Assembly: GCA_015680685.1 (NCBI GenBank)
Contig: MNCI01026219.1
Location: forward strand, 3,415-49,795
DNA from: Gnetum montanum
Lineage: Eukaryota > Streptophyta > Gnetopsida > Gnetales > Gnetaceae
Direction: 5' to 3'
Length of the DNA stretch: 46,381 bases
Shown here: piece after piece, positions 22,196 through 33,190 of the stretch
How positions within the stretch are numbered: the first letter of the stretch is position 1
Layout: each line of letters opens with the position of its first letter
Program-made: the position numbers and the translations under genes
The notes under the pieces: model-generated
Database searches by the model: none
The model's input: the letters and a program-made list of their open reading frames with translations, nothing else
What the model was told of the DNA's origin: nothing

Positions 22196-22214
22196 TTGGC
22201 ACTATTGCCAGGGA
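22196..22214 (+). promoter_or_regulatory. Element E primer-binding site
   Basis: TTGGCACTATTGCCAGGGA begins directly after the LTR. It differs at only a few positions from TTGGCGCCGTTGCCGGGGA, the complement of the tRNA-Asp 3' end, which primes many plant Ty3/gypsy elements. Confidence 0.85.
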
Positions 22215-22327
22215 CTTAGTTGTTTGTGGGCTAATTAGAAATTAGAAAATCATTCACATCATTGGAATAAACCCTTAGGTTTGGTTGAGAAAACAAAAAT
22301 AATACATTGCACACTAAATAGAAAAGT

Positions 22328-24740
22328 ATGTCTCCTTCTTCATATGAAAGCACTTCACCACCTAGGTTTGAAACAGGAAACAATCGACGACATAATACAC
22401 ATGACGTTAATCCGCCAGTCCCTCAATAGTTTTGAGTGGTATATATTCATCCTGATGAGAATATACCAGACTTCACCTTTATCCTCCATTAAGATGAACA
22501 ACTACATTGGCAAGACTTAGAAGGTAACATAGTGTTACCTCCTGATCATTCAGTCCCAAACATGCTTCTTCATGCTCTCACACGAATTGGCATGTAACAC
22601 TTACATGTAGAATATGTTGTGCAAGACTATGACTTGAGAGAATACCATCCCACAGAGGCACAACATCAAAGGGAATTGCAACAGGAGAGACATCATAAGT
22701 GTTTGAATGGTAAGTGGTCCCAGGATGTTCCACATGTCTTAAGAAAAAATGAGGGTGGTGAACCTACCTCAAGTAGTTGCCCACACAATGATGTTCCTCC
22801 CCTTGACTTTGGCTAAGGGATTGTATATCAGAACCTTCATTCCATTATTCATAACCCAAGTTTTGATACCCATGGGCACAAAGGATTTGAAAAAAGGACA
22901 TAGACACATGATAAATGTGGACATTCTGATCACAATCGCGATTGAGGCCGAGACCATCGAAGAGAAGGTAGCAGACACTGTTATGGTGATGATTTTCCTT
23001 CTTTTTTACCTTCATCATCTCCTTCACCCTCTCCTTTAGTATCTGGATGCATTCATAAAGAAAAAGAACATGGGGATAAAGGTAGAAAAAGTGGAAGTCA
23101 TAAACAAAATAGCTAGGAAATGGGACAAGAGAACTCTAGAGACTCACAACATAGAAGAAGGGAGAGTAGGGAACAACGTAGGCATCATAGACGCCATGGA
23201 TGAGATGATCATAATGAACCCCTACTCGCTACTCAAAGTATGTTAGACACAAATGAGGTTGTTAGAATTCTAACAAGGCACCAAAAAGATAGTAGGATCA
23301 AGAGATTAGATATGAACAACATCCCACAATTTGAAGGGGGATACAACGCTGATCCTCAAAATCACTTACAAGCATTCCATGATGCATGTGCCTTATAAAA
23401 CATAGAGAATGAATGGAAAAAACTTAAGTTGTTCCCATGGACACTAGTTAAAGAAGCAGAAAGCTGGTATCGGTCCTTAGAACTAGAATCCATTCGTAGG
23501 TGGAGTACTATGTTAGAACTGTTCAACGATAAGTACCAAATGTACTCCCAAGTGTCTAACTTGCGAAAGGAAATTCAAGGTTGGAAACAAGGAGGAAATG
23601 AACCCTTGGATGCTACCATGGGCCAATATTATGCACTGTTACATCATTGTCTTGGCCATGGTTATTCACAAAGGGACCAATTGCGCCATCTCATAGGTGG
23701 GCTTAGGCATGAAACGAGAAGAACCCTTGGGACTTATTCCCAAGGGAGACTATCCAAGCTTAGGTTCCATAAAATTCAAAGACTATTGGGGCAAGTTGCT
23801 AAGGAAGAAGGTGAGCTATGGAAGAGAGAAAGTATGGAAGAGTATAACAGAGATCCTTCCCTCTAGAAGAGGGGAGTAAGATTTTGTGAGGATGAAGAAG
23901 AGTCACCACTTGAAGAGATGGTGAATAGGAAAAATTTACCTATCCAAAAGTTGACATCAGAAGTATCAGCAAAGGTAGACCAAATGTGAGATTCCTGAGA
24001 CAATAGATTTCAAACTGTTCTTAAATTAGTAGAGAAGTCTAGAGAGTAAGGTAGTGAAAAAAGAAAAAAAGAGAAGCTAAACATGCACGTAGCAAGGGTA
24101 AGGGCAAAGTTTCCATCATTGAAGAGGTTGTGGATTAGGAAATAGACAATGATAGTGGATGCAAGATATGCCAATATGACCATCCTAAGGGATGTTTCCC
24201 TATAATCTCACATCTACAGGAGTCTAGGGTGTATGCACTCAACCCACGATTGAATAAATAGCAAATACCCCGAAGGTTACCTTACCCCCAAGGTAACCTA
24301 AGACAGTTCCACCAACCCTTAATGTATTATCCAAGTGGAACTCTAGCACAATTGATTGAGAAATATCAATAGTGGTAACATCCACAATCATGGGGAATTC
24401 CATCACCAAGGCAACAATATCCTTACCGACAACCTGACCTGTATGGATATTACATGTAGCAGCTAGTCTCTCCACGTGACTCTACGGGTCATGTTACTCA
24501 ACCTCACCACTAAGCTCATGAGTATTATAGGACACCTTCCCCTAGGGGTGATATTCCACAAACACACCATCCTTCTCATCCAACTACACCTCTTCCACCA
24601 ATAGCTCCACTACCACTTGCTCCTGCAATGCAAGGTGAACTCCCTGCCCAGCTACAGAAATGTAATGCCACAAGGGCTATTAACTCTCAACCTACTATTG
24701 GTTCCAAAAATTGCATGAAGAAAAGACCTTTCTTTAGAAC
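22328..24740 (+). pseudogene. Element E gag
   Basis: Structural protein, opening the gag-pol frame. I place the start at ATG 22328 (MSPSSYESTSPPRFE), 133 bp after the LTR, because this frame continues without a shift through all of gag and pol. An Arg/His/Ser-rich basic part lies at about 23,030-23,220. The capsid region reads RLDMNNIPQFEGGY, HLQAFHDACA, WKKLKLFPWTLV and SWYRSLE, then LRKEIQGWKQGGNEPLDA and HHCLGHGYSQRDQLRHLIGG (to 23866). A zinc-knuckle remnant CKICQYDHPKGC is near 24,160, one residue short of CX2CX3HX4C. A Pro/Gln-rich tail follows. In-frame stops (for example TAA at 23396) break it. Collinear with gag of element B. Confidence 0.85.
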
Positions 24741-24787
24741 TAACAGTCCAACCAAGCCCTTGCAATCACAAGTAGCTGATTCCTTAG

Positions 24788-25420
24788 ATGCCTCCTTCAA
24801 CCCAACCACTACACTCAATGCATACGGTCATGCTAACACATGCCGTCACCGATTGGATCAAAGTTGGTCATGTTCCTAGGAAATTATCTGATCCTAGGAG
24901 TCCTCTAATATACTTACAAATCACTAGGAATGAGCCATGCAAAGCTCTATTGGATTCAGGTTCTGGTGTTAATTTAATCTCTCAAGAAATGTAGAAGGCC
25001 TAGAACCTGCGTCCATTGAAAAAGAGCAACATCCATCTAGAGTTGGCTAACCAGTCCATCACTGTCCCATTGTGACTAGTGGAGGACAATATTACCACTG
25101 TTTGTGGGTGGTCATACCTAGTTAACTTCCTAGTGATCTAGGTGAACAATGGTAAGGGAGACTTCCCAATCATAATGGGAAGGGCATGGCTAAGCACCAT
25201 CGACACACACCTAGGAATCCATGATCTTTCCCTAGAAATATCAAAGGAGAATACATTCGAAAACATCAAGAAGAAGAAATTTCCATGCATTGCATATAGT
25301 GACATGGAGTGTAATTGTGTGCAAAGGTCATGGTTTGTGCAAAATTTAGCATTTCTTGCATGTAATCACTGTGCACAAGTGATCAACATACAAAAATGCT
25401 TGTACACAACAACCACATGA
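24788..25420 (+). pseudogene. Element E protease
   Basis: Aspartic protease that cuts the polyprotein. It is in the same frame as gag. Blocks are DWIKVGHVPRKLSDP, LIYLQITRNEPCKALLDSG (active-site Asp in LLDSG, where DTG or DSG is expected), GVNLISQEM, then after stops DFPIIMGRAWLSTIDTHLG, the C-terminal GR.WL block. Stops are TAG/TAA types that could come from CAG/CAA or TGG. It links directly to the RT. Confidence 0.8.
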
Positions 25421-25585
25421 TAGGAAGGCACCCAGTTGCTAATAGCTGATTAAGAAAGTAGTTCAATCATATGCATGGAACCAACTGAGGGTTTGACTTG
25501 CACTTACATTGATAGCATAGACGCATTAGAGTAAGTCCACCACCAACTCCCAAGTCTTAGCCTTGAAAATATCAACTGGGGAAAG

Positions 25586-26500
25586 TTGGAAATCCTTGAG
25601 AAATTTAAGCAAGAGCCTCTTGAACTAAAACCATTGTCCACCGGTATGGAATACACGTTCCTTAAAAATGGAAAACTGGTAATTATTAATGTGAAGCTTG
25701 CTTTGCAACAAAAAGAGAGACTACTGAAGGTGATAAATAAATGGTCGAAAGCCTTCACTTGGTTGTATCCTAAATTAATTGGAATAGACCCTAGGATATG
25801 CCAGCATAGAATTTACACCGAACCCTCCATGAAGCCTCGAAGACAACCATAGAGGTGATTGAACCCAAAGCTAAAGTAAGTAGTTAAGGAAGAAATCGAA
25901 CAGCTTCTCAAGGTTGGATTCATGTACCCCATTGCTAATAGCAAATGGGTTAGCCCCTTAGTTCTTGTGCCTAAAAAGGGAGGCAAATGGAGGGTGTGCA
26001 TCAATTTTAAGCTACTAAATATGGCAACATTCAAAGATCACTTTCCATTGCCATTTGTTGACCAAGTCTTAGACACCATCGTAGGGCATCGCTATTACAC
26101 TTTTCTAGATGGATATAGCAAATATAACCAAATACAAATAGCCCTAAAAGACCAAGACAAGACTACGTTCACTAGTCCTTGGGGAACGTTTGCATTAAAA
26201 CAGATGCCGTTTGGCTTATGCAATTTCCCTGCAACATTTCAATGACTAGTTCTAAGCATATTCTAATAGCAGATAGGGAGTGGCATGGAGGTCTTTATGG
26301 ATGACTTCTCCACTTATGGAGCAAACTTTGATCAAGCCTTGGATCGGTTAGAGCAAGTGTTAAAAAGATGTGTAGAAACCAATTTGAGGCTCAGTTGGCA
26401 GAAAATCCATTTAATGGTCCAAGAAGGCGTAGTACTAGGGCACAAAATCTCACACACAGGGATAGAGGTAGACCCCAAAAAAATCAAAATTATCTAAGGA
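25586..26500 (+). pseudogene. Element E reverse transcriptase
   Basis: Athila-type RT, still in the gag frame. Lead-in: PLSTGMEYTFLKNGKLVIIN and KLIGIDPRICQH. RT blocks: FMYPIANSKWVSPLVLVPKK, GGKWRVCINFKLLN, DHFPLPFVDQVLD, YYTFLDGYSKYNQIQIA, TTFTSPWGTFALKQMPFGLC and PATFQ. A stop at 26246 falls just before the catalytic block VFMDDFSTYGANFDQAL, which carries the F.DD form typical of Athila and related plant lineages. LGHKISHTGIEVDPKKI follows, with a stop at 26498. No frameshift seen. Confidence 0.9.
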
Positions 26501-27232
26501 ATTACCCGTCAATTAGAAACTGTCAAAGATATTCGATCATTCCTTAGACACATTGGCTACTATAGGAGATTTATTGAGAACTTTTCAAAGGTTTACAAAT
26601 CATTGGTGGAATTAATGAAAAAGGACATACCTTTTGAATGGATTAGGGAATGCGAATTAGCTTTCCAAACTCTGAAACAGAAGCTAGTAGAAACACCCAT
26701 TCTACAAGCTCCTGACTGGTCCAAACCATTCCATATCATGACTGATGCACCCAACTATGCCTTAGGAGCTGTACTTACATAGTTAGATGACCAGAAGCAT
26801 CCTTATTACATAAAGTGTGCAAGTAGAAGTATCATTGGTGCACAAGTTAACTACACTACAATAGAGAAAGAATTAATGATTGTAGTGTTTGCACTAGAAA
26901 TGTTTAGACACTATGTATTTGGATATAAAGTATATATACATACAGATCATAGTGCAATCTGGTTTCTCATTAATAAGCCAATGATAAGCCCTTGTATCAT
27001 ATGATGGCTTGTAATCTTATAAGAGTTTGATTTAATGATGATTGGGCACAAAGGCACCAAGAATGTAGTTGTTGATCATTTATCTCAGTTGCAATGGGAT
27101 AACAAAGAGGAGGAGTATCCAATTTATGATCATTTACTAGATGAATTCCTCTCTGCTAGTGTAGTGAATAATCAATCACCCATGAAGACAAACTGGTACA
27201 GTAGCATTCTTACCTATCTCCTCACCAAATAA
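26501..27232 (+). pseudogene. Element E RNase H
   Basis: RNase H in the same frame as RT. The connection reads IRSFLRHIGYYRRFIENFSK. Domain blocks are FHIMTDAPNYALGAVLT (first catalytic Asp kept), IIGAQVNYTTIEKELMIVVF (Glu of TTIEKE kept) and KVYIHTDHSAIWFLI (Asp kept). Then come two stops and HKGTKNVVVDHLSQLQWD, the usual end of the domain. The catalytic set looks intact apart from stops at 26780, 27002 and 27017. Confidence 0.85.
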
Positions 27233-27240
27233 ACACCACA

Positions 27241-28590
27241 AGAGTTAAAAATTAAGAAGAAACAATAGTTTCTTCACCAAGCCAAGTACTTTATGGACAT
27301 CAATAGGTAACTTTACAAAGTTTGTCCCGATGGCTTGGTTTGATGGTGTGTTCCCAATATAGATCAACTACAAGTTCTCCAAGATGCTCATGAGAGTCCT
27401 TGTGGGGGTCATTATGCTGGGAGATGAATGGCCATCAAGATCTTGCTTGTAGGATATTATTGGCCTACATTGTTTCGGGACACCTATCAATTCATCCAAT
27501 CTTGTGAGTGTTGTCAATGTGATGGGAAAATGACTGCTAGAATGGAGGGTCTACAACAATGGATTCAACCGTTAGAACCCTTTGACATTTGGGGAATTGA
27601 TTTTATGGGGCCCATTACACCAATGTCTAGTGGAAAAGCTTATATTGTAGTTTCCATTGACTACCTAATAAAATGGGCTGAAGCAGCTGTTGTTAAAGAN
27701 CCATTGACTACCTAATAAAATGGGCTGAAGCAGCTGTTGTTAAAGATTGTACATCCTCTACAGTTCCATAATTTTTTCAATAACAAATCATGAATAGGTT
27801 TGGTGTGACGCTTGAACTTATTTTAGACAATGATACACACTTCACAAGTGCAACTTTTTAGAAATTAATGCAATGCTTAGGGGTTGAGCATAAATTAACT
27901 ACACCATACCACCCCCAAGAGAATGGTCAAGTCAAGGTCATCAATAGGGAGATTATGAAAATATTGATAAGAACTATTAGCAAGTATAGGTGAGATTGGA
28001 CCACTAAACTGAATGATGCTCTTTGGGCATACTGCTCCACATGGAAACTCCCTACAAGCTACTCTCCCTACGAGTTAGTGTAGAAAAATCTTCCAACACT
28101 TCCTATTCAAATTAAGATCTATACACTATCCATGACATGTGAACTAAACCTTGACCTTGATCTAGCACAAAAATAATGGTTAGTAATCTTTAACTTGCTA
28201 GATGAAAACTGATTAATTTCCCTATCATCTAATGAATTGTACATGGCATTTAATAAAAAATGTCATGACCTAAGAATTAGGAAAGTTAAATATCAAATAG
28301 GAGATAAGGTTCTCTACTAGAATCCCACACATGTGCCACAACGTACTAAATTTCAAACACTGTGGGAAGGACCTTATATTTTTTATGCAACTTTTCCTTC
28401 GGGGGCCATGACAATATACAAACTTGAGAGCCTGGATAAGAAACTATTGGTAAACATGCAACAAACCAAACCTTTCCATGAGCTTAGGACAGCCATTACA
28501 CATACTACCTCTATTGGTGGACAACCTTGCTCACTATTTTGGATCTCCTCCTTCCAACTTAGTTGTGGGGGAGATGGCCACCTATGCTAA
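27241..28590 (+). pseudogene. Element E integrase
   Basis: Integrase in the gag-pol frame up to 27699, then in the next frame because of the artefactual 47 bases at 27700. The N-terminal zinc region shows HESPCGGHYAG and SCECCQCDGK (HHCC). The core shows WGIDFMGPITPMSSGKAYIV (first Asp), LDNDTHFTS (second Asp) and YHPQENGQVKVINREI (Glu), so the DDE triad is complete. The C-terminal GPY/F block reads LWEGPYIFYATF (about 28,360). The frame ends at TGA 28588-28590. Several TAG/TAA stops remain after allowing for the join. Confidence 0.9.
27654..27746 (+). repeat. Exact 46-bp duplication around a single N
   Basis: 27654-27699 and 27701-27746 are identical (CCATTGACTACC...GTTAAAGA), separated by one N at 27700. 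The extra 47 bases shift the integrase frame; before the N it is in one frame and after the second copy it continues correctly in another. This is the pattern of two overlapping contig ends joined without merging the overlap. Confidence 0.9.
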
Positions 28591-30155
28591 CCGTTCTAGG
28601 CCCTTAGTTCTTTTTGAATTTTTATTTTACATGTTTTCGTTTTACACATTTTTGTTCTACACATTTTTTTTACGCATTTTTCCAAATTTTCTTATTTTTG
28701 TTTTACACCATTGTTCATATTTTTACTATTTCTTTGTTTGCTTGATTTACTTTTATTCATCATCTAATGAGTGCTCATGATGGTGGATTGAATTATATCA
28801 TATTGATTACTAATGTTTGGTTTTTACCTTTGAATTATGATGTTGATATCAAGGTATGGTTCTTTTGGTAAAATAGGCAATGAGTCCACGTCGTCCACTC
28901 ATCCATACAACTCTATGGTCTCCTTTGGCTTGGAACTGTACAATCCCATTTTTCTAAGTAAATTTGTTAATAAATTGGTGGCTGAGTATTTTTCAAACTA
29001 AGGAAAGACTCAAAGGATGAAAAGGATGTGACTTCAAGGGGATTCGATGCATTTGTGCTGGCCATTCTCTTGGGTGCTTAGATGCTTTTTCTTGGGTTTT
29101 CCGCCATTCTGACATTTTTCAAATATCAAGAAGCTAAGTGAATAAAAATAAGTCTTTGCATGGTGTGGTTCTCATGCAAAAATAAAAAATAAAAAATAAA
29201 AATAAGAAAAAAAAGTGAGAATTCAAAGCATACCTCTTAGACACAATAATGAAGTATGGGCTACAAGCATTGGTTATGGAACTGGAAAGACATGTTACCC
29301 ATGCCTGAAGGTTCCCTCTAACTAAGGCCCTTTCTTGCTTCCTACTTCTCCATATTGCTCTCCTTGAAATGGTGGTGACTCTTTGTGGAAGCATTCTTGT
29401 TGCTTTAAGTGGATGGATTTGTCAAATCTGTTGATGCGAGGTCATTGGACATGGTTTGTTTGAGTCTAGATTTTGTATGAGTTCTACTCAATCACATTAA
29501 CCATAAAATACACAAGGGACTTTACACAACCTTTTTCTTGGGATTTCATTCCATTCTTTCCTCTCCATCATTCTTTCCATTTTCCACCTCATTGTCAATT
29601 TTATCATTAGTACGTCTCTGGGTTGATACATTATTTTTCTTTGGTGAATTCTTGTGGGTAAGTTTTTAACTCTTGCTTCCAAATGACATTCCTAGAGCCT
29701 ATGGACTCTTTGGTTTGTGGGTTTGTTAGGGCATAAAGGGCACGAGCGTACTTTGGGAAGGATCCATTAGCATTCCTTTTTGGTGCAATTGTTAACTTCT
29801 TTTCCTTAAAAATTTCCTACAATCAATCATTTCTTGTTTCATCCCCATCCATGACATCCATTTTATTTGCGTTACCATTGTTATTTTTTCCCTTCTTTCT
29901 TGTTCCTCATATTTTTCCATCTTATAGCTACTGAAGGCTTGCTCTTAGTTGTGGGGGCCCTGGCACAAATTTTTCAATTTTTTCCATTCTACTATTTTCC
30001 TAACCCCTACACCTTGGGTAGTCACTAGTGATAAATATCTAAACCAATTTCTGCCATAACCACAACTTTGCCAATGCCCTTCATATTGAGGCATGGTATC
30101 AATTGCATTATGGTTTATCTATCCTTGCTCATTTGTGACTGTGTTGTGTGTGTAG
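28591..30155 (+). other. Element E spacer between integrase and ORF3
   Basis: No intact gene. It opens with a T-rich tract (28,610-28,780) and contains TTAGTTGTGGGGG at about 28,559 and again at about 29,945, resembling extra polypurine tracts. The island at 29,265-29,325 reads SIGYGTGKTCYPCLKVPSN and matches F and B. The island at 29,723-29,760 (GGGCATAAAGGGCACG..GGATCCATT) also matches both. The rest is broken T-rich sequence. A spliced leader or lost small gene is possible. Confidence 0.5.
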
Positions 30156-30534
30156 ATGGCAATCATACAAACAATGGACTAGGCTTGGAGGAAGCACTTA
30201 GGATAGACCAGAATTGGAGCATTTACGAAAGGAGCAAGTTTAGTGGTGTGGCTATGGATAAATAACAGAAGGTGCAATCTCGGCATTGGTAACAACACAC
30301 TTCATCTTCTTTCTCTTTCTCTTTCTCTTCAATCTACCAAATAAAGGCTTGGATGTCATTTATGTACAAATGTTCACCACAATGGTCATGAACACTACTG
30401 TTGTAATATGCTTATTAATCTATTCACTGGGCACATTGAGTTTATCATCCCATTCCACCATCAGCTGTCATTTAGTTAATAATCCCATAACTTCCCAATA
30501 TTTTGTAAGGAACTCAAGAAATAGTTTTCATTCA
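30156..30534 (+). pseudogene. Element E ORF3 remnant
   Basis: ATGGCA at 30156 follows TGTGTGTAG, which aligns by position and sequence with the TTGCAG|ATGGCC start of ORF3 in B and D. After MAIIQTMD there is a stop, and only about 380 bp separate it from the polypurine tract, versus about 2.9 kb in D and F. No coiled-coil part is present. I read this as an ORF3 reduced by a large deletion; the assignment rests on position and the start signal only. Confidence 0.4.
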
Positions 30535-30546
30535 GTCATGGGGGTA
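30535..30546 (+). promoter_or_regulatory. Element E polypurine tract
   Basis: GTCATGGGGGTA directly before the 3' LTR, shared with B, D and F. Confidence 0.8.
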
Positions 30547-31345
30547 TGATGAACCATGATATCAGGTCCGCGATATCAGAGCCTACCATGCAATGTTGGA
30601 TACCCGATATTGGGACCTGTCTCCTTGCCTATAAATAAGAAGCGTGCACACTTGTTTTTGCAATAGTTAATTAGAACCTTAGCAGAAATTTTGGCTTTTC
30701 TCCCTCCTAGAGTTAGAATTATTTCTATGTGCCTATAGTAGGAGTCATAAAGTGAATGGATCTTTATTCGAGCATTGTGTACCTGATCACACCTTGTGTA
30801 CAACAATAAAGGAAATCTTTATGATAAACCTTGCAGCATCCAGAATAGATTAATTAGTGTTAATTGATGTTATTAAATGCTTTTCTAGTTAATTAACGTC
30901 TTCTCTCACCCTACACTTTCTTCAGTAAATATACTCAGTACGACCGCTTTGAGCATGCGTGTAACGCTTGGTAACCCAGTAACGATTAGCATTTGGTAAT
31001 CCCAGCAGTGTTGCATTGGTTTAGGATGTGTACGACAAGTGGGAACGGATGTTGGTGATAGGATTAGTTAGAAGTTAGTTAATGAGTAGTTAAGTTAAAT
31101 TAGTCACTTAGTTATCTCTCTCCTCCCTTATTAGCACAGGACATAAAAGATATAAAAATCATATGCCTCAAGCTTACTTAACCATACAATCGTGACATAC
31201 AAGTAAGTTTGGTAAGACAACGATTAACCAACCCATCCTTGTTCCATAGAGACGCATAAGCACTTAGTCCTTGGAATTCGACCAAATCATGCATGAAATG
31301 CTTGTATTTATATGGTTGAGCATAGGGGTACCTCGCCGCTCATCA
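30547..31345 (+). repeat. Element E 3' LTR (799 bp)
   Basis: Starts TGATGAACCATG and ends CCGCTCATCA. Aligns with the 5' LTR along its length but lacks 28 bp of U3, exactly two 14-bp palindrome units. Palindrome motifs start at 30558, 30572, 30592 and 30606 (spacings 14, 20, 14). TATA box at 30630-30637, AATAAA at 30805-30810. Confidence 0.9.
30558..30611 (+). promoter_or_regulatory. U3 palindrome array, element E 3' LTR
   Basis: GATATC at 30558 and 30572, a decayed AATGTT at 30592 and GATATT at 30606, keeping the 14-20-14 spacing of the last four motifs of the 5' LTR. Confidence 0.65.
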
Positions 31346-32378
31346 ATATGTTTAACTAGTAGTTTGATGATTTTTGAAAAGATTTTAATGAAACGTCTAT
31401 AGTAACTAGTATGAACAAGAAATAACCTTAGATCTTTGACATTTTTAGCTTATTTGATTATTCATTGGATGATTCTTATGTTTTTAGGGTCTACCTCAAT
31501 TCCTTTTTCTAAAATTTTATGCTCTAAAACAATGCCATCTTGGACCATAAATTGGCTTTTCTACTAGTTGAGCTGTAGGTTTGTTTCCACACACCATTTT
31601 AATACTTGCTTAGGATGGTCTAGTGCTTGTTTAAAATTAGTGCCATAGGTAAATAAGTCATCTATGAAGACTTCAACATCACTACCAATTTGCTGCTAAA
31701 AGATAATTAGACCTAAGTTTTGGAAATTTTTAGGAGTATTACAAAGATCAAAGGACATCTTCCTATATGCAAAAGTTCTCTAGGAAATTGTGAAAGTTAT
31801 TTTGGCTTGGTCTTCTAGAGTAATTGTTATATGGTTATACCCACTATACCGATATAGAAAATTGTAATAGTTATGTCCTATAATTGTCTCTAACACTTGG
31901 TTCATGCATGGTAATGAAAAATGATCTTTATAAATGTAGCCATGTATAGTAGCATGAAGTCTATACAGACTCTCCATTGTCCCCCTTTCTTTGGCATAAT
32001 AACAAGTGGGCTTATCCACTCAATGTCTACCATCAAATAGATGAATCCTACAGTGATAATATTTTTAATCTCATTGTTTACAACTTTCTTTTATTTTGGA
32101 TTCAACCTCCATTGTGACTATCTCCTAGGTTTGATAGTGGAATTTTTGTAGATCTAAGGATGGTATATGCATGGATCTATTCCTATCAATTCATCATATG
32201 ACCAAGAAAAGGCTATTGGCCTTTTGTTTACTACTTGTAGCAACTTCTCCTTTTGTTCTTTAGTGATATTGACATTGATGATTACCAGTTTGCCATTATC
32301 AAGAAATACATATTCTAGAGTTGTTGATAAAGATTTGAATTTCAAATGTTCTTGTTTAGAAATATTATGGATTTTCAA
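31346..32378 (-). pseudogene. Element F reverse transcriptase
   Basis: The part of F's pol right of element E. The lead-in 32378-32154 reads KFKSLSTTLEYVFLDNGKLV and DELIGIDPCIYHP, close to E. The RT block at 32019-31780 reads YKDHFSLPCMNQVLETIIGH and YYNFLYRYSGYNHITITLED. Further down, in another frame, the catalytic block appears as EVFIDDLFTYGTNFKQALD (about 31,690-31,640), followed by a GIEVDPKN block. The domain runs to 31346, where E interrupts it, and resumes as RNase H at 21367. Several frameshifts and many stops. Confidence 0.8.
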
Positions 32379-32379
32379 C

Positions 32380-33190
32380 TCTTCCTAATCCATTTCAACT
32401 TCCTTATATTTTATTTTGAACAGTGAGTTCTGAATCTACTCTATTTCATTGATCTTATTGATATAATTACTTGTGAGAATTTCAGTTGGTTTAATGCACA
32501 TTATTGAACTAGAGCTATCATTTGTTATTAGGAATTAGGTACCATCTTGTTTTGTGAATGCTATGTGTAGGCACATTTGTAGATATGTTGTTTCAACACA
32601 CTTCTTGCATACTGTAATGAATGTATGCTTTACAACTTATATTGTTTTGCATATAATGGAATCCTATGTCACTGTACGTGATGCATGGAATCCTCTTCTT
32701 CTTGACCTTTTCAAATTCATTTTCCTTGGATATATCCAATGAGAGATCTATGATCCCTTTGATAATTAGGAAGTCCCCCTTATAGTTTGTCTACATGAAT
32801 GACTATGAATTTTTTTGGATATGAACATCTATAGATGAAGGTCATGATATCCTTTACCAGTCCTAAAGAAATGTTGATGGATTGAGCATAAAGCTTCAAC
32901 TTGATGTTACCATTTTTAAGTAGAGGAAATTTTCAAGTTTTAAACATTTCTTGGAAAATTAAGTTAATCCTAGTACTTGAGTATAGTAGAGCTTTGCATG
33001 AATCATTTCTTGTAATTTGTAAATAGATTATAAGACTTCCAAGATTAGATCTTTTCCTAGGAAGGTGTCCTACCTTTATCCAGTTTGTGAGTACATGAGT
33101 TAACTTGAAAAGATGTACATTTTGGAATCTTTGGTTTGAAGGTGACTTAGTGATTATTTCAAAAGCACCTTGAGAAGGATTAACAATCAC
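32380..33190 (-). pseudogene. Element F protease region
   Basis: From 33190 the frame reads LTHVLTNWIKVGHLPRKRSN and LIIYLQITRNDSCKALLYSS, matching E protease (DWIKVGHVPRKLSD.., LLDSG). The active-site DSG is YSS here, so the catalytic Asp is lost. The rest to 32380 is broken but collinear with the E protease-RT linker. Sequence upstream of about 33,200 departs from E and ends at the LTR of element H. Confidence 0.7.

Larger units (their letters stand above)
21368..31345 (+). mobile_element. Element E: full-length Athila-type retrotransposon
   Basis: A 9,978-bp plus-strand element with both LTRs (21368-22195 and 30547-31345), tRNA-Asp-like primer-binding site, one continuous gag-pol frame (22328-28590), a 1.5-kb spacer, a strongly shortened ORF3 and a polypurine tract. 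The LTRs are visibly alike, differing by scattered substitutions and by a 28-bp gap in U3, so E is younger than its host F. All coding damage in gag-pol is in-frame stops, apart from a false frameshift at the N at 27700. E lies between F's RT and RNase H. Confidence 0.9.

Noticed and set aside
22281-22520. A separate small gene upstream of gag in E
   Set aside because: The frame starting at 22328 overlaps it, continues into gag, and matches element B gag; the other frame is a shadow.
28478-28780. Phe/Tyr/Leu-rich frame that looks like a membrane protein after the integrase of E
   Set aside because: It follows from a T-rich DNA tract; the integrase frame reads through its first third, and the matching tract in F and B does not preserve a protein. 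An envelope-type protein is not supported.
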